Part shown: positions 1-13,269 of the stretch, piece by piece
How the letters are laid out: every line of letters begins with the position of its first letter
How positions within the stretch are numbered: position 1 is the first letter of the stretch
Origin: Protula sp. h YS-2021
Taxonomy: Eukaryota; Annelida; Polychaeta; Sabellida; Serpulidae
Reading direction: 5' to 3'
Assembly (NCBI GenBank): GCA_949752745.1
Contig: OX457031.1
Location: 39,715,502 to 39,779,501, forward strand
Length of the DNA: 64,000 bases
Position numbers and translations under genes: made by a program
Notes under the pieces: model-generated
The model's database searches: none
What the model was told of the DNA's origin: nothing
The model's input: only the letters and a program-made list of their open reading frames with translations

Positions 1-2740
1 CCAACCAAGCTTAACAACGTCTGATCAAGATAAAGGTATTCAAACAATACATCTTTACTATTGTTTCCGGTCTAATGTCAACGTCGGTGACACCAGGCAG
101 ACGTATCATCAATAAGTAATAATCAGGCAGACAAACACTTAGCAATAATAAGTAGACACCTAGTGATAAACAGGAAAAATGCCCGAACTAACCTACGTCG
201 AACCAGTGTAAAACCAACGACAACGACGTCTTCGACAAGACTGGACGTCCAACCATTGTGGGAACCAGTGGCCGTTAGCCTTTTGGAGTCCCTTACGGCG
301 AATTTCACGCACGATAACGAGCGCTCTAATGTGCAAAATTTCTGTTTTGTTGCTGTGTAAAATTTTTAGAAATTTATATTACACTTGTTTAAATAGCACA
401 ATTGACATCTGTCATTGTTTTTAAATTGCGTAAGTATATTATCCAAAACAATGGATTCTGTTTTGTGTTGCAGGAAAATGTTAATAACTGAATCCATCAA
501 AATGACAAGAAATCTAGCAACAATTGAACTGGTGATATTCGATCTGAATGGGGCAGGTGCAAGAATTGATGTAATTTGTCAAAACCTTGCTTTGCTTAAC
601 CCCAAGGTTTCCTGACCTGGAATCTTCCAAAGATATGACCAGCCCGTGTTATTAAAATTAAATTAAAGGGTTTTACATTTGTGTAGTCAGTAAACTTGGT
701 ATTAACAGGTACTTCGAGGATTATTCTTTGTACAGAGCAAAAGACTATGTGAACTAGCAATGTATGGGTTGATCTCGAATGAACTACCTACTGGGTGACA
801 TTTAACATTAACATTTAACACTAGACTGTTGCATCAGAAAAAATAATGGTCGCAATTTTGAAACCCATGGTGATTGATCTTGGCCGATGCATTCGCTTAT
901 CTGACACAGTTCTATCGAAAGTCAATTCCGAGCTGTGGCAAAATTATATGTTAATTATGTCCTTTATCCTTTGTCCTTGTTAAATTTGAATGCTTTAGTT
1001 CTTATCTTGTATTATAAATATTAATTAATATGTGAGAATATATATTTCTAAAAGCTTTGAAAGTTGTCCACTTTGAACTTCGAGCATAATTTTCATAAAA
1101 TTTCAAAATACTTGACATCCAGCCATTTTCTAGAGGAGAGGCAAATTCCCAACTTTAAGTTTGTTTTAAATATCAAATAACAGAGTCAGTCAACAAAACA
1201 CTAACGACTATGATGTAATTGCACGTGAAATTGAAATTGCCGTATAAAAACAGGCCTATAATTTAATAGTAATTAAATAAGTAAGAAAAAGTATTTCATG
1301 AATTTCTTGTACTTCTCTAAAATGATCCCGTGTTGTTAGTGTTCCGACCTGCGTAAGATCATATTAGACAAGCCTCGTCATTTGGGTTAAGGTGAGGTTA
1401 CTACATCGCAATATGCTCACATAAGACCTTTGTATTTTAACGAAATATCAACGAAGGCTTCAAATTTAAATAAATGTCGTAATAGCAGCAACGTAAGATA
1501 TGCTATAAAAAGAGTTGAGAAGAACCTTAAATTCTACACTATAAAAATGAAACTATTTTGATTTTTTACGTTGTAATATGAAGACCAGAACATTGGAGCA
1601 CCGAATGATCTGTTTGAACAACTAGTGGGTAATAACTTCTGACCGGTTTTTTCAATTTAATAACATTCACTCTCGAAATGTGAAGTCTCCACAAAGATAA
1701 ACAATAGTTCCAGGCAAAACATATTTAATATAATATGTCCTGTGTGGTAATGTTAATGCCCACGTTGAGTAAAATATTTAAAGATGGTGCATTTGAAATC
1801 ATTATATTCGTTCGTATTTGGCAAACCAAACATTTTAAAATTAATTTACCCAGATCACTCTCAATGATGCATCCAACGCTTAATGAATCACCCATTGGAT
1901 AAGCAAAGTTAATGAAAGAACATGCATTTTCAATTCGATGCCTGTGCACATTCCAGTCATGTGTGGTTTTGAAACCAGAATATCTAAAATGAAGTATTAT
2001 TTTTAAAGTCAATGTAGATATATTGTAAAGTATAAAAAGTATTTGCTTAGAATTTCAAACCGGCAGACATATTTTCAGACATTAATTTTTAAATAAAACA
2101 TTATTCACTGAGATGAGAAACGCATAAAATATATCACGCAAAGCGTTTGTTGTGGGCAATAAAAAGTTTGCTTTGTAAAATTTTCTTTTTTCAACATAAA
2201 ACAGCAGATTGTTTTTTCCTATGCCTCATAGACCCATTACTGCAAAATCGTGATCTTTGCAAATAAAATTGTGCAATTTTTAATTGTTCATAAAGAATAA
2301 AAAAACTTTTAATGACAACGCTGTACCCTATGGGCGGCTCTAAAACTGTGTTTTACATCTGTCTATCGTGTTTGGAGGTATCTGTCCATAACCTATTAGC
2401 AGTAGCTATACTTTTGACAGAGGTTTATGAATTACATTGTTTTCTTCTTCTTCTTCTTCTTCTTCTTCTTCTTCTTCGTGTTATTATTTTTATCATCATT
2501 ATTTATTATTATTATTATTACCATCACTTGATTTTGCATAACATGATTATTTTTTAAGGATATCGCCTGTTTAAATGAAACCTATATTAGTGTCTTCTAA
2601 AAGAATTGTTGCAAATTTCAAAACAACGCAATCAGCAGAATTTTTCCAACAATAGCAGAGTTCTACAGTTATAGCCTTAATCTTAGAGAAATATATTTGT
2701 TGTTTCTAAACGCCAGTTATTGGTATTAACGTTTTTAAGA
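1..2740. other. AT-rich stretch without a recognisable gene
   Basis: I see no convincing exon, RNA gene or TIR element here. The open frames at 123-360 and 415-615 are short, overlap on both strands or start at GTG, and show no family motif. The only clear structure is simple repeat near 2.45-2.52 kb, listed separately. Confidence 0.5.
2439..2522. repeat. TTC and TTA trinucleotide microsatellites
   Basis: About 12 tandem TTC units are followed by a short spacer and then a run of TTA/ATT units. The leucine/tyrosine-rich open frame across this stretch is only a translation of the repeat. Confidence 0.9.
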
Positions 2741-2744
2741 CCCG

Positions 2745-2900
2745 AACGCTAAAAAATGAGCTAAAATCGCTCTTTCTCTGATCGTTTTCGAGATGTGTCG
2801 TCCAATAACGGTACCCGAGGTCTTGTGATCTTTGACCTTGACGCTCAAGGCCAAGATAAAGTATGCTGAGTTATATCATACAGAATATTTATGTTTTCAA
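2745..2900 (+). repeat. Fragment related to the 14.6-15.3 kb satellite
   Basis: The order of short blocks (GCTAAAATCGCTCTTTCTC, then GTTTTCGAGAT, then ACCCGAGGT, then TTGACCTTGAC) matches the unit of the tandem satellite at 14.6-15.3 kb. That unit carries AGCTCAAAATCGCTCTATCT, TTTTCGAGATAATGG and CACCGAGGT. This looks like a single diverged unit. It lies just left of the Tc1 element that starts at about 2925. Confidence 0.6.
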
Positions 2901-2924
2901 ACTAGATAATGAGCGCTTAATATA

Positions 2925-4042
2925 CTGAAGGACAAAAGAAAGTAAACGCTTGCAAAAAGTTGTCTTTTTTGGAGTCACCGATATTTTCAAACCTTTTTCA
3001 AAACTTAAAACAAAGAAATTTGTTATATCAGATTCTTTAAAACGAAATAACCACCGACACCGAAGCTATACAGACGATCCTTGATCAGTTTGGAACTTAT
3101 ATTTTGCATGTTCATAAAATTGTATTTGAGACTTACTCAGAAGTGTGTACCTAAACCGTTAACTTTGGGTAGAGCTTGAATCGGACAATGCAGCGAACGT
3201 CATTAATCTGTTGATGCGATATTGTGCCATTCCTCGACTAACGCGTGGGCGTAATTTTGTGATTCGAGAATCCTGCTGAGCAGCCTTCTATTTAAGTAGT
3301 CCTATATGTGTTCTGTCTAGAGTTCATATCGGGGCTATAAGCCGGCCATTGCAAAACTTGGACATTGCTCGCTTGCAAGTTTAAACGACCACGGCGAACA
3401 CGCTCACTAAATACCATTTAAATGAGGGTTCGACGAGCACGCAATCCATTTTCAAGCAATAGTTTAATGACCGTTTTGTGCATCTAGGTGACTCCGCTGC
3501 GGTTCTTGTGGCAGTGCGAAAGCGACCACGGATGTGAACTAAACGAATACGGCGATTCTGGCGCCGCGTCGTAACGCGCAAATAACCACTTTTCGGTCCA
3601 TCCATGGTGGTCTCTGTAGCTAGATATCCCCTTTTCAGTTTGTACAAAATGATTTTGCAACACCCAAAACGTCTGACAACTTCACGCATGAAAATTCCAG
3701 CCTCTAACATGTGGATCACTAGGTCGCGACAATTTTGTTCGAGCCGCGGTATCTTAATACCTTCTTGATTGAAAGCAATCGCTATATCCATAGGTCCAAC
3801 TGAGCTTCGACTTTGTGTGTGGGATTACAGAATGTTTAAACGACCACAAATAACGACTCGGGTGGATTAATATGCCAGATAGTAAAACCCAAACAAACAC
3901 CTTGAAAAACATGCTAGACAACATGAACAAAGCCAGTTCGTGTAAAATCAGGTTAGAATCTGTGGTTAAAATGTTGACCAAATAATCTACATAGTTTAAG
4001 GAAACAACTGATTTTCAGTCGCTTACTTTCTTTTGCCCCCAT
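2925..4042 (-). mobile_element. Tc1-like DNA transposon, internally deleted
   Basis: The two ends are inverted repeats. The left reads GGACAAAAGAAAGTAAACG, and the right, reverse-complemented, reads GGGGCAAAAGAAAGTAAGCG. Each is flanked by TA, the Tc1/mariner target. On the minus strand the frame from about 3791 to 3400 shows a Tc1 helix-turn-helix region with MLEAGIFMREVVRRFGC, then the DGPKSGYLRVTTRRQNRRIR linker and the RFRTATRTA block. Soon after, at about 3360-3200, the C-terminal blocks WPAYSPDMN and LVEEWHNI appear. The middle of the DDE domain, including the first catalytic Asp, is missing, and the end is out of frame. At about 1.1 kb it is shorter than a full Tc1 element (usually about 1.3-1.7 kb). 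It cannot encode an active transposase. Confidence 0.85.
3402..3791 (-). pseudogene. Tc1 transposase N-terminal relic
   Basis: This frame holds the paired helix-turn-helix part of a Tc1 transposase, which binds the element's TIRs. Recognisable blocks are CRDLVIHMLEAGIFMREVVR (helix-turn-helix), the DGPKSG hinge and TTRRQNRRIRLVHIRGRFRT. The frame ends shortly after because of the internal deletion that removes most of the catalytic domain. The element's C-terminus resumes in another frame below 3370. Confidence 0.8.
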
Positions 4043-4059
4043 TATATATTTAATACAAA

Positions 4060-4370
4060 ATTGAAAAATATTATATACTCACTCTGACCTTTGAAGTCAA
4101 TTCAAAATTAATTCCGGTTCCATCGAGATATCATGATTGTCTATAAGTGTACCAAATATAAAGTTCATTCAAACGTTTTCTGGAAACCATTTTGTAGAAG
4201 TATAGCTTTGAAGTCAATTTGACCTTGACCTTTACTGTTGAGATCAAAACATTTGCGGATTCACCCAAACTTTGTCATCCTCTATACATGTGCCAAATTC
4301 CCTTTTGCTTGGTGGAATAGCGTAGGAGGACTTTCTGGAAAACATCCAACGAAAAAAGAGAAGAGAAAAG
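4060..4370. repeat. TTGACCTTGAC-rich diverged repeat
   Basis: The segment after the Tc1 element contains TTGACCTTGACCTTTACTG and other pieces that resemble a common invertebrate dispersed repeat. Its relation to the 14.6-kb satellite is suggested only by the shared TGACCTTGA core. Confidence 0.3.
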
Positions 4371-7300
4371 GAAAAAGGGGAAGAAACTTCCTTTAAAACT
4401 ACAACTAGAACCTAATGGAAACGAAGTTTGCAAGTGGGAAATACAGAAATGTCTACAGAGGATAGTACATGTTATTTGTTAAGGGTCATGTGTTATCGAG
4501 TTTAGCGATCTTACAATCCAGCTACTAGATATGTTATGAATGTTTATTGTACTTAATCTTGCATTCTGTTTTCGATAAGAGGATTGATTTCAGATATAAA
4601 TCTGCAAATCTGCAACATAGCGTTTTTATCAATATTTTGAACAGTATATAAATATGGTAGATGAGATAAATCATAGATCTTATGTTTAATAAATTTTATA
4701 AAGGAAATTGTCACATTTTTACAAGGTTTTTTCTTAAATATTATTAACAATTTTTAAATGATTATGCCCGGTGGTTATCACAGGTTAACGTAAAATAATA
4801 TGTAGTACATCTACTACTAATCAAGATTCAACACGCAATTCTTGTCAATAAGATTCAACAGGATAAGTGCAAGATAATTCTAATTCCGTTTTTTGCTTAC
4901 TTCAAACTAGTTAGCGATGCTTGTAAGCGTGATGATTTTAATCGTGTTACGTTACCTACATTTAATACACATATAATAATGCCACAAAAACCTAAACAGG
5001 CAGATATTGATATTCCCACTTCTAGTAGTGGGACACCAGTATAATTATCAATTTCGATACTTATGAAAGACAATTATTTTGACACCCATTGTATCCTTGT
5101 GAACGGTTCATAGGAATGTAATAGGAACTGTCTCAATAGTCTCAAAAGTAATTTTTACTTTCTTTGAAAAAAAGTCTAGAAATCAGCCAGAGTGTAGTGC
5201 TAAAAGAAAATATGTTTTAAGACGTAACAATGAAAATACCGTTAATTTTTTTTTAATTTCGGGATTGTAAGATTTCATTACTTTGAAGTTAAACTAGAAA
5301 TTGTAATATTGTTTTGCAACAGCCTTTAAATTACGTAAGCAATACACCAAGCTGCTCAGACTTTCAGTGATATATTTGAAGCAATATGTCAAAATGTAAA
5401 AAGATAAATTTTTGACTCTTTTTATCCACACTCGGAGGGAGGGAGGTTGTTTAACTTTCTTTTTTCTGTACCTACCCTGCATTCAGCATATCACTCCCCA
5501 GCTGTGCAAAAGTACAGATGACGTTTCAAGTGAATTCAGAGATGGGCTGTACTTTAATGTACCATAGCTGAACAAAAATGTAGAAGAAAAGAGAGCCATT
5601 GTAACAGTACACACTGCTTGGTCAGAATGACATTTCATGTCATTGTGTACTTTGGGTACGATTTAAAGCATCGTTCCTTTTATCGGAGATACCCAACGAT
5701 TCATATATTTTTGTTGGCTTTCCAAAATCTTTTGCAGTCTCCTGAGCATGTGTATGCTCTATTTTTTCGGAGCATGATTTTCGGTAAACAAACAAAAAAG
5801 CGTGTGTGTCTTGGGTCAGGTTGACTTTGTATAAATTTTTCTACTTTGCTAATCTTCTCTGTGCTATGCTCCACCACCCAGGATTATTCTCACACACATA
5901 TGTGTTATTTCACTACTCACACCTTTGCTAAACATACACACAAATAACTTTTCTTTTACATAATAATAGAAAAGGGATATCCTCTGGACTTATTTTAAAT
6001 GAGACAATTAAATATTTTCTAGAAAACATTTGTACTTTGCAGTTTATGTTTAGTTAGAAAATGTCATGTGATCCGTTCATGTAATCGGGCCAAGTGTTAC
6101 GTTCAAATAATCTATTTCTTGTAGTTCCAGCAATTTAAGTCACTGAAGCGTTGTTTTTCTGATAATATGTATATATATTCAGGGATAAACTTAAGCATTT
6201 CGTTTATGATGTTATTAGGCCCAATAATTAGTATGAATGCCCATTTTACGCATCAGGTCTATTATACGACGCAGAACGATTTGGGACCATCTGGTTAACT
6301 TCAGCATTTGAAATAATTAGTATGTACCTGCCTGATTATGGAAGTTAGTATTTCAAACAAATGACATATTCTAATTTATTTAAACTGTTTAAAGAATTCA
6401 ACTTTCCCTTCTTGGATTACTTAGATCCTTTTCAGTAGTTCTTGAGATAAATTATGAATTCCACCTGATCTTATTTTCGATTAAAAATAAAAGTAGGAGT
6501 AAATTTTGATTATCTTGAGCTTACAGTTCAAGTAGTTACTTTATTGTTATTACATATTTGCCATATTTAATTAAGCATGTCTTTAATCTTTAATTATCTG
6601 ACATACGTTTGTTTGTTTGTTTGTTTTGGTGAACATCACTGCAGTGTGCAAAGTTACATTTTAAACTCTAGTAGATTTCCAAGAAATCTAACACAGGTGG
6701 AACAAAGTGTAGTTTGATATATTTTAATACTTAAACTAATTTAACATCGTCCAATAACATTCAGCTAATTTGATATTGCTCTATTTTATAAGATTCTATT
6801 ATCTCAAAAACAATGTAAAACATTATAATTGCATATTGATGATCGTAAATTATATATGACTGTGGTGCTGTAGCGTGTTCTGGAATAGCATGGCAAGCGG
6901 TTGCGGTTTCGAAAAATTTCCAGACACAGACGATGATATTTGTTACATCTATGCGACGTTATTTTGAGGTCGAAAAAAGTATTATACAGAGTTGTGTACG
7001 TAACAAAAATGATAACGAAAAGGAAGGTGTAATGTTTTTACGTATTGTACCCTGACTCATCACGTCCGCCACTCTAGTCGCGTATGAACTTTTTGTCAGT
7101 TATTCGACTTGATGCTCTGTCACTGTAGTTAAATTAGCTTTTTGCAGTTCAGGGGCAGTTTTTGAGTCTGGAATACCTCCTGCCCCCTAAAAATGTTTTA
7201 AAAAATTGTCTTTAATCCACAATAATTCATAATTCTCTTTTGTATGGCATAAATATTAGATGAAAAGCATGATGGTGAATTTAGAAAATATTCGGTTTTT

Positions 7301-8825
7301 TAAACCATCTTTCTCTATGAACTTATGCATCTTTTACTATTAACACTGACACCAAGTTTAACCAATATACGCGTTTTTACTGTATTCTAATATTTATACA
7401 ATATCATGGCGTCGAAATGCATTGACGCGTCATGTCATGATCTTACAAGAACCAAGTAAATGAGAAAAACACATGATCATCTCGAATACGCTTTAGCCTA
7501 AAAATTCCTTAGTTAAAAAGGGTAAAATATAAACAAGAAGCTTTTTAAGATTTAGGCATGTTTATAAATAAAGAATATAATGTTCTGGTAACTAAAAACG
7601 TTGTTCAAATTTTGTTTGACTCTTTTTTTCTGATATGGAAGGCACTAAACGGTAAGTCAGATCATGATTTATATCTGGATTTCATTTTCAATTTCCAAAA
7701 GCTTAGCGACTGACATATTACAGCCTGTAAAAGAGAAATTTATTCAGTTTTCTGGTCAATATTTTTTGGACCATTTTAGTACAATCTTTTTCTAGAAGCG
7801 TCCGGCCCACTTAAAAATTTCAGATGACTGTATCTATATAACTTTTTTATATGCACAGATATTGATCTAAATGAAGGTTAGGGGATTCTTTAATTTTTCA
7901 TTAAAATACTCTGGGTACAACGGTTTATGTAGACTTTATACGCAAAAGAAAGTTAAATATGGCGGACATAAACTACTGCTTATCTGCGGAGTAAGAAAAA
8001 TAGTGCCATTTGAATTAATTTCAAAATGGACTTAAACGGTTCAAAAGAAATCCAAACCATACAATGAAAGGAAAACAACACAATTATGAGGGAAATATAG
8101 GGAAATACATATACATAACATCATACTACTACCTCGGACGATATTCACGTTTGAATTCGGGGCCTATTTCTCTATCCTTTTCTCTTGACCATGTAGTATT
8201 CCTATCGGGACGAAAATACTGATGTTAGAACGTAGATCTGGAAGTTCAGCGCAGTATCAATCCGCAGTTGTGTAATAAAACGCGAACATCGTGTTCTCTG
8301 CCTTTATTTAATAATTTTGAAATTTCCGAAAGTTTATTAAATTCTCATATCAGTTTATATATTTACCAGACTGCTTACATGTTTCTTATGCCTTTGAAAT
8401 TATGAACGTACGTTCACACTGAAATAAGTACCTATGCTTATTTCTGGTGTTCCATCCACTTCTTCTTTTCGAAGCATCTAGCAACCTGATTTTACATTGC
8501 AGAATAAGCTACTAAAAGGTGGCCATTCACACATGCCAGTAATATGTATATGTTGAAACACTTCGTACATGTATTTTAGGTTCAAAAATAATTTTTATAA
8601 AAAGTCTGATAAGTAGCTGATAAAATTTCCAAATCATTAACACCGATTAACTTTTAACTCGATATCACGGTGCGTCATTATTTTCATCTGGGAATGGTCT
8701 CCAAAAGATATGACCAGCCGGAAAAAAGATTAAGCATAGTAATACGTGAATATAATACTAATAGAACAAACGGATTTATAATAAAGTAAGTGTGTCCATC
8801 ATCTTTTTGCAACATTTTCGATCAA
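4371..8825. other. AT-rich DNA, no supported feature
   Basis: This holds only short open frames, A/T runs and a GTTT run near 6610. At 7959 an ATG in an ATGGCGG context is followed 32 bases later by GTAAGA, but the segment is too short to call an exon. Confidence 0.5.
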
Positions 8826-8828
8826 AGG

Positions 8829-8940
8829 AGTGACGGGTAGCTCACTTGGTTAGAGCGTTGGTCGGATATGACCTTCTGATGGTAACAGTTGATGACGTTC
8901 GCTCTAATTGCCTTAGCTACGTGAACCAAAGAGTTAGATT
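8829..8940 (+). mobile_element. tRNA-derived SINE fragment (5' part)
   Basis: The head carries a tRNA A-box-like segment, TAGCTCACTTGGTTAGAGCG. It is followed by TGATGACGTTCGCTCTAATT and CCTTAGCTACGTGAACC. The same downstream phrase (GACGTTCGATCCATTTGTCTTAGC) follows the tRNA-like head at 29.7 kb, so both belong to one SINE family. The B box is poorly preserved. Confidence 0.65.
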
Positions 8941-9166
8941 AGGTTTGGTTTGGTTTATTGGTGTATTAAGTCCCTTTCAGCTATCTCAGCGCCATATCAG
9001 GACTACCCTGCCACGTTATACTGAAATGGGCCATTCCAGTTTGAATCTCTAGTGGGATCATAATTGAGTGCACAGCTAATAGGCACGAGGAGGATTCGAA
9101 CAAGCACCTGCTATACACCCTAGATCTGAAAAGGAGTGCTCTACCAACTGAGCTATCCGGCACCTT
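8938..9166 (-). mobile_element. tRNA-derived SINE with GGTTT-type tail
   Basis: On the minus strand the head (9166 to about 9085) has an A box, TAGCTCAGTTGGTAGAGC, and a B box, GTTCGAATCC, at normal tRNA spacing. The body contains GCTGAGATAGCTGAAAGGG, and the tail is ACACCAATAAACCAAACC. From memory this body resembles the Meta-domain SINEs described from bivalves and other animals. That assignment needs an alignment. It abuts the tail side of the + strand SINE fragment. It is not a functional tRNA because it runs into a SINE body. Confidence 0.75.
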
Positions 9167-9169
9167 TTA

Positions 9170-11280
9170 GATTAGGTATCACGGAATGCAAATATTGACT
9201 TATTTTCACGTTTGTTATTAATGATGAAAGCAGCAAAAGTTGATTTCAAACATGTGTAACATTTTAAACTTTAACGTGAAAAACACCTTTGAGATGCAAA
9301 AATATAATGGTCAAAAATGCCAAATTTCTTGAATGCCTAGGGTTTGTGAGATTTTAACTTTTAACACTGTTTGGAAGTATGGAGAGTCATATTTAAGCTC
9401 TTCTGGCTCTTTATTGATATTCTTGCTTTCCTCAGCTTCAAAGTAATTATCTAATCCAGTAGTTAATGGATACTGTTTTTTAGCAAAACTAAAAGAATGT
9501 TGATATCTAAACTTCATCTCTGTGTTAAAGCTAAAAAACACCGGAGTTAAAGATTGACACTGCAATAAAAAATTGACACTTAAATTATTAATATAATGTA
9601 AACAACATCATTGTAAAACAAGACTGTCCAGTGCGACGAAACGACAAGCGTTTGACTCACACTGTAGTAGTTGAATAAGTGATGTGGATCCGTGTAGCTA
9701 GCCTGCAGACCTAATGCGTCAACTTAAATCCCAAATCCCCAAGTGTACGGATTTCAGGAGACGCGTTGTCATTCATCCTCCTATCTGTAAGATTTTTCAC
9801 TTTTGGCAATGTCACGATGAGAAGAATATCCAAATTTGCTATTGAAATCTGTTTTGAGACTGATTGCGGCAAACAAAGTAGTGGTTATTTCTAGACACTG
9901 ATGACACTTTGTAAACTGTGTATAAAAAACAACTTCGGACCATACTGTAGGTAATATTAATGATAGGAAAATAACTTCTAATCTTGTTGCGTGATAATTT
10001 TTGGTACAATTATAAAAATCCAGCAAATGTAAGAAAAGACAAACAACTGAGAATGATTCTTGATAAAATTTTGAAGTCTGACGTTATACTGCTTGGTTTA
10101 TATATCCACCACCGAGCATAGACCAAAGCAACACGAGACTAATTATTATAAAACTAAAGAATATTCAGTAGCTGTTTTTATTTATTCAGTATATGTTACA
10201 ACTGATCTATCACTTCCTTACGTTCAGGAAACATCAGATTAATCTGTTGTTAAGTTTGGTTACTTTGACAAACCGCTGACACGCTGAAATCATAGGAAAC
10301 TAACATACTCTCCTCTGTCCAATCTATCCAGTAAAATAGCCTTAAAAGCTAGACAATCTCCATTTAACATGCTAATGGAAGATATTATGGCAATTTAAAA
10401 TAACTGCTATAAACTTCAGTTTTTGCAGTCCTAACGATGGAACATTCTGAGTAAGTGAATGACAAAGTGAAAACTATACTTCTGAATTCAAATTTGAATG
10501 CGGAATTATAGTTCACATAAATCTTCATTTTCGCTACTAAATGGTCAGAATTACCACCAAACTTTATTAGAAAGATACAAGAGCTTTGTCCATTTCAATA
10601 TAACCTGTGTAGGGTGGAATAACTTCATTGCTGCCTGTATTCTGCAATTTTCTAAAATAAAATTCTAAAACTGCTTTTAAAAATATTTAAAATGGATTTT
10701 GTTCGGAGATTCATGGGTATAAAATCAAAGGAATGCCCTTTGTTAAAGACCCTGTTAAAACATCCAAATGAAAAGTCTGTTTTTATTTTAAATTTACTGA
10801 TATTAAATTTATAGTTACTTTGATATAATTTATAATTCTCTTAAATTTAATTCACTTCACCTTCTCCCAGTTTAACTGTTAAATATAAAAATTGCACAAA
10901 ATTGCACAAATAAGGCACTCCTAGAATCCATGGACTAACATTATTCTTACAGTCCTCTGCTTGTAAAATTTGTTTAAAAATTTAGTATTTGGCATAACCT
11001 ACATGACAACCTCTAGATTGAAACATGCAATCTTACTTGCAGATTATGAAAGTGTGCCCTATTCCCCCTGATATTCGTAAACTTTAATATCTTAAATTCC
11101 TACTTTTATTTGTAGTTTTGCGCTGATTTTGCCTCTTTATCGATTCATAACATACGTATATCATAAATAAAATTTAAACAAAAAGCACTAGTAGTAAGTG
11201 TTCTAAAATATAGTTTTTCTTTAAAAAAATGCTTCATATATTCAGTTCCCAAGTTCAATTTATGTGATGCGTTTTTGACA
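9170..11280. other. AT-rich DNA, no supported feature
   Basis: I see no coding motif, TIR pair or RNA gene. The short frames at 9311-9565 and 9781-10026 (minus) have no recognisable motif. Confidence 0.5.
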
Positions 11281-12453
11281 TTAAACGTAAACCTCAAAAG
11301 AGAGATATTGAGTGTCGTGACAAAAAAAACCTTGACATAACTAAGTTAAAGGACTCTATAGCAAACAGTCTTAATATCTGCTTCATAAATACGTCGGATT
11401 TAGTATCAGAATATAATGAAACAATTTCTGCTATCATGATGAGTCAGTCCCGGCGATCAGAAAATTTATTTAAATGCAAAGATTTTAAAGCACCGGTTAG
11501 ACATAATAAAAAATTCTCGCCTTAATCAAGACGTTATTGCCTATCGAGACAAGCGCAAATTAGTAAATTATCTTCTCAATGAAACAAAAACTAAATGTCC
11601 CTCTGAAAAAGTACTCATATCTGAAGGTGACAAAAGGAAATGTTTTAGCGTCACGAACCCAATTTTAAATTGGAAACCTGACCTTGTTCTTCTAAGTAAT
11701 TCTACTGATATTCTACTAATGATTTTTTTGTAAATAAAATTGCAAAAATTCGCAATGATATTGTTAAAACGCAGTCGGTTTTAGAATCTACAAATTACCT
11801 CCGAATTACTATTAAATCGTCCAGCGCATCCTGTGACCTAGACCCTTTGCCTACCTATTTGATGTGTCTTGATGTTTTGATTGAGCCAATCACACAAATA
11901 GTTAGCTGTTCGGTATCTAACACCAAGGATCCTCTCGAATAACAACAGGCTATTGTAAGACCTCTGCTGAAAAAAACCAATGTTTTAAAAAATTCGAGAC
12001 TAATTTCCAACCGTACTTTTGTGTCATAAATAATAGAGAAAGTAGTGGCCTCGCATTTACATGATCATCTTAAAATACAAACTACACCAGCCAATGCAGT
12101 TTGCTTATCAAAAGTTTTATTCCACTGAAACAGCGCTGTTAAAAAGTTCACAATGACATTGTTAGCACCATGGACAAAAAGAAAATGTCAGTGCTCGTAC
12201 TACTCGATCTATCCACCGCCTTTCACATTATAAGTTATTCCTCTGAACAGAATTTTTAGTCGCATCGGAGTAAGGGGTACTATGCTAAATGATTTTGCTT
12301 ACATCTTACATCTTTTGCTTACATATCATACATAGAGAGTCAAGGCCCGTCAAACCTCCGAAATGGCTTGATTATGGCGTCCCCCAAGAAAGTATTTTAG
12401 GCCCGATACTTTTTGCCTTTAAACAGCCTTCTTAGAGGATATCACTACGCGCC

Positions 12454-12753
12454 ATGCCATGTCTGTGCAGTTTTACGTCAACGACACTCAACTTTACATC
12501 TTGTTATAGTGATAATGCCCTTCAAGCCATACTGGACCGCATCTCGATGTCTATCAATATATTAAAACTTAATACCGATAAAATTAAAGTTCTTTTGGTC
12601 GGCTCATCACATCAACTCAGAACAATGCCTGAAATTAATGTAATTGCTGGTGACCATACGGTTAAATCTACAGAATATGTGAAAAATCTTGGTACATGTT
12701 TTGACAAAATTTATGGATATGAAAAATTATTGATCTTAAATGCCAAAGCATAA
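12454..12753 (+). pseudogene. LINE reverse-transcriptase fragment
   Basis: This open piece covers the part of the polymerase after the catalytic box: a hydrophobic LKLNTDKIKVLLVG strand, then VIAGDHTVKSTEYVKNLG. The YADD-equivalent lies at the start in the +1 frame as YVND, so the frame is shifted relative to the catalytic residues. Confidence 0.7.
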
Positions 12754-12906
12754 TTTATTTCTTACGAGCAATCGGTAAATTAGGCATTTTCTGTCTAGAA
12801 AGCAACAGAAATACTTGTTAATGCATGTATAATCTCACGACTGGAGTAATGTATTACTATATGGCTTACCAAAACTCAAATAGCCAGGTTACAAAAAATG
12901 TAAAAT

Positions 12907-13206
12907 ATGTCTTGTCGTTTATTTAGTTATAAATCCAAATTTGATCATATTACACCTGTTCTAATTGATCTGGACTGGCTCCCTTTCGAACAGAGAATTA
13001 TTTTAAAAATTTTAGTTCATTTGTATAATGGTTTAAATGGTTCTGCTCCTGGATGCTTGTCTGATATGTTCGTTAAGTACGAGCCAGTTCGTAGTCTTAG
13101 GTCGTCTTCTCTTTACCTAATTAAACAAACTAAATCCAGAACAAAATATAGTATTCGGGGTTTTAAAAAATTGGCCTACGTGTGGAATCTTTTACCTCGA
13201 TATTAA
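12907..13206 (+). pseudogene. LINE C-terminal (thumb/tail) fragment
   Basis: The frame contains the hallmark FDHITPVLIDLDWLPFEQRI, then ILKILVHLYNGLNGSAPGCL, then VRSLRSSSLYL and YVWNLLP. This is the conserved C-terminus of CR1/L2/Jockey-like polyproteins. Confidence 0.8.
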
Positions 13207-13268
13207 ATGTTGTTCTACACTCTCTTATTTAAAAAAAACCTTAAAACTGTTCTTTACATGCAAACCTA

Positions 13269-13269
<1 letters not shown>

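Larger units (their letters stand above)
11285..13265 (+). mobile_element. Degenerate CR1/L2-type non-LTR retrotransposon
   Basis: Reading across several frames, the order of reverse-transcriptase landmarks is intact. A linker with LVSEYNETISAI is followed by SSCDLDPLPTYL, then IVRPLLKK, ISNRTF and LLDLS, then GVPQESILGPILF, then QFYVNDTQLYI (the YADD box), then LKLNTDKIKVLLVGS and VKNLGTCFD. The tail is FDHITPVLIDLDWLPFEQRI and ends FKKLAYVWNLLP. This is the order in CR1/L2-clade LINEs. Many frameshifts and stops break it, and the catalytic YADD reads YVND. The endonuclease domain is absent, so the copy is 5' truncated as is usual for LINEs. A TTA/TAG microsatellite follows the 3' end. Confidence 0.85.

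Noticed and set aside
7940..7995. ATGGCGG start with GTAAGA donor as a first exon
   Set aside because: Only 32 bases long, and the upstream CAAAAGAAAGTTAAA looks like a Tc1 end fragment. Not enough support.
9085..9166. A functional tRNA gene (minus strand)
   Set aside because: The tRNA-like head continues into a SINE body and a GGTTT tail. The same applies to 29.67 kb, and the 40.12-kb segment has stem mismatches.
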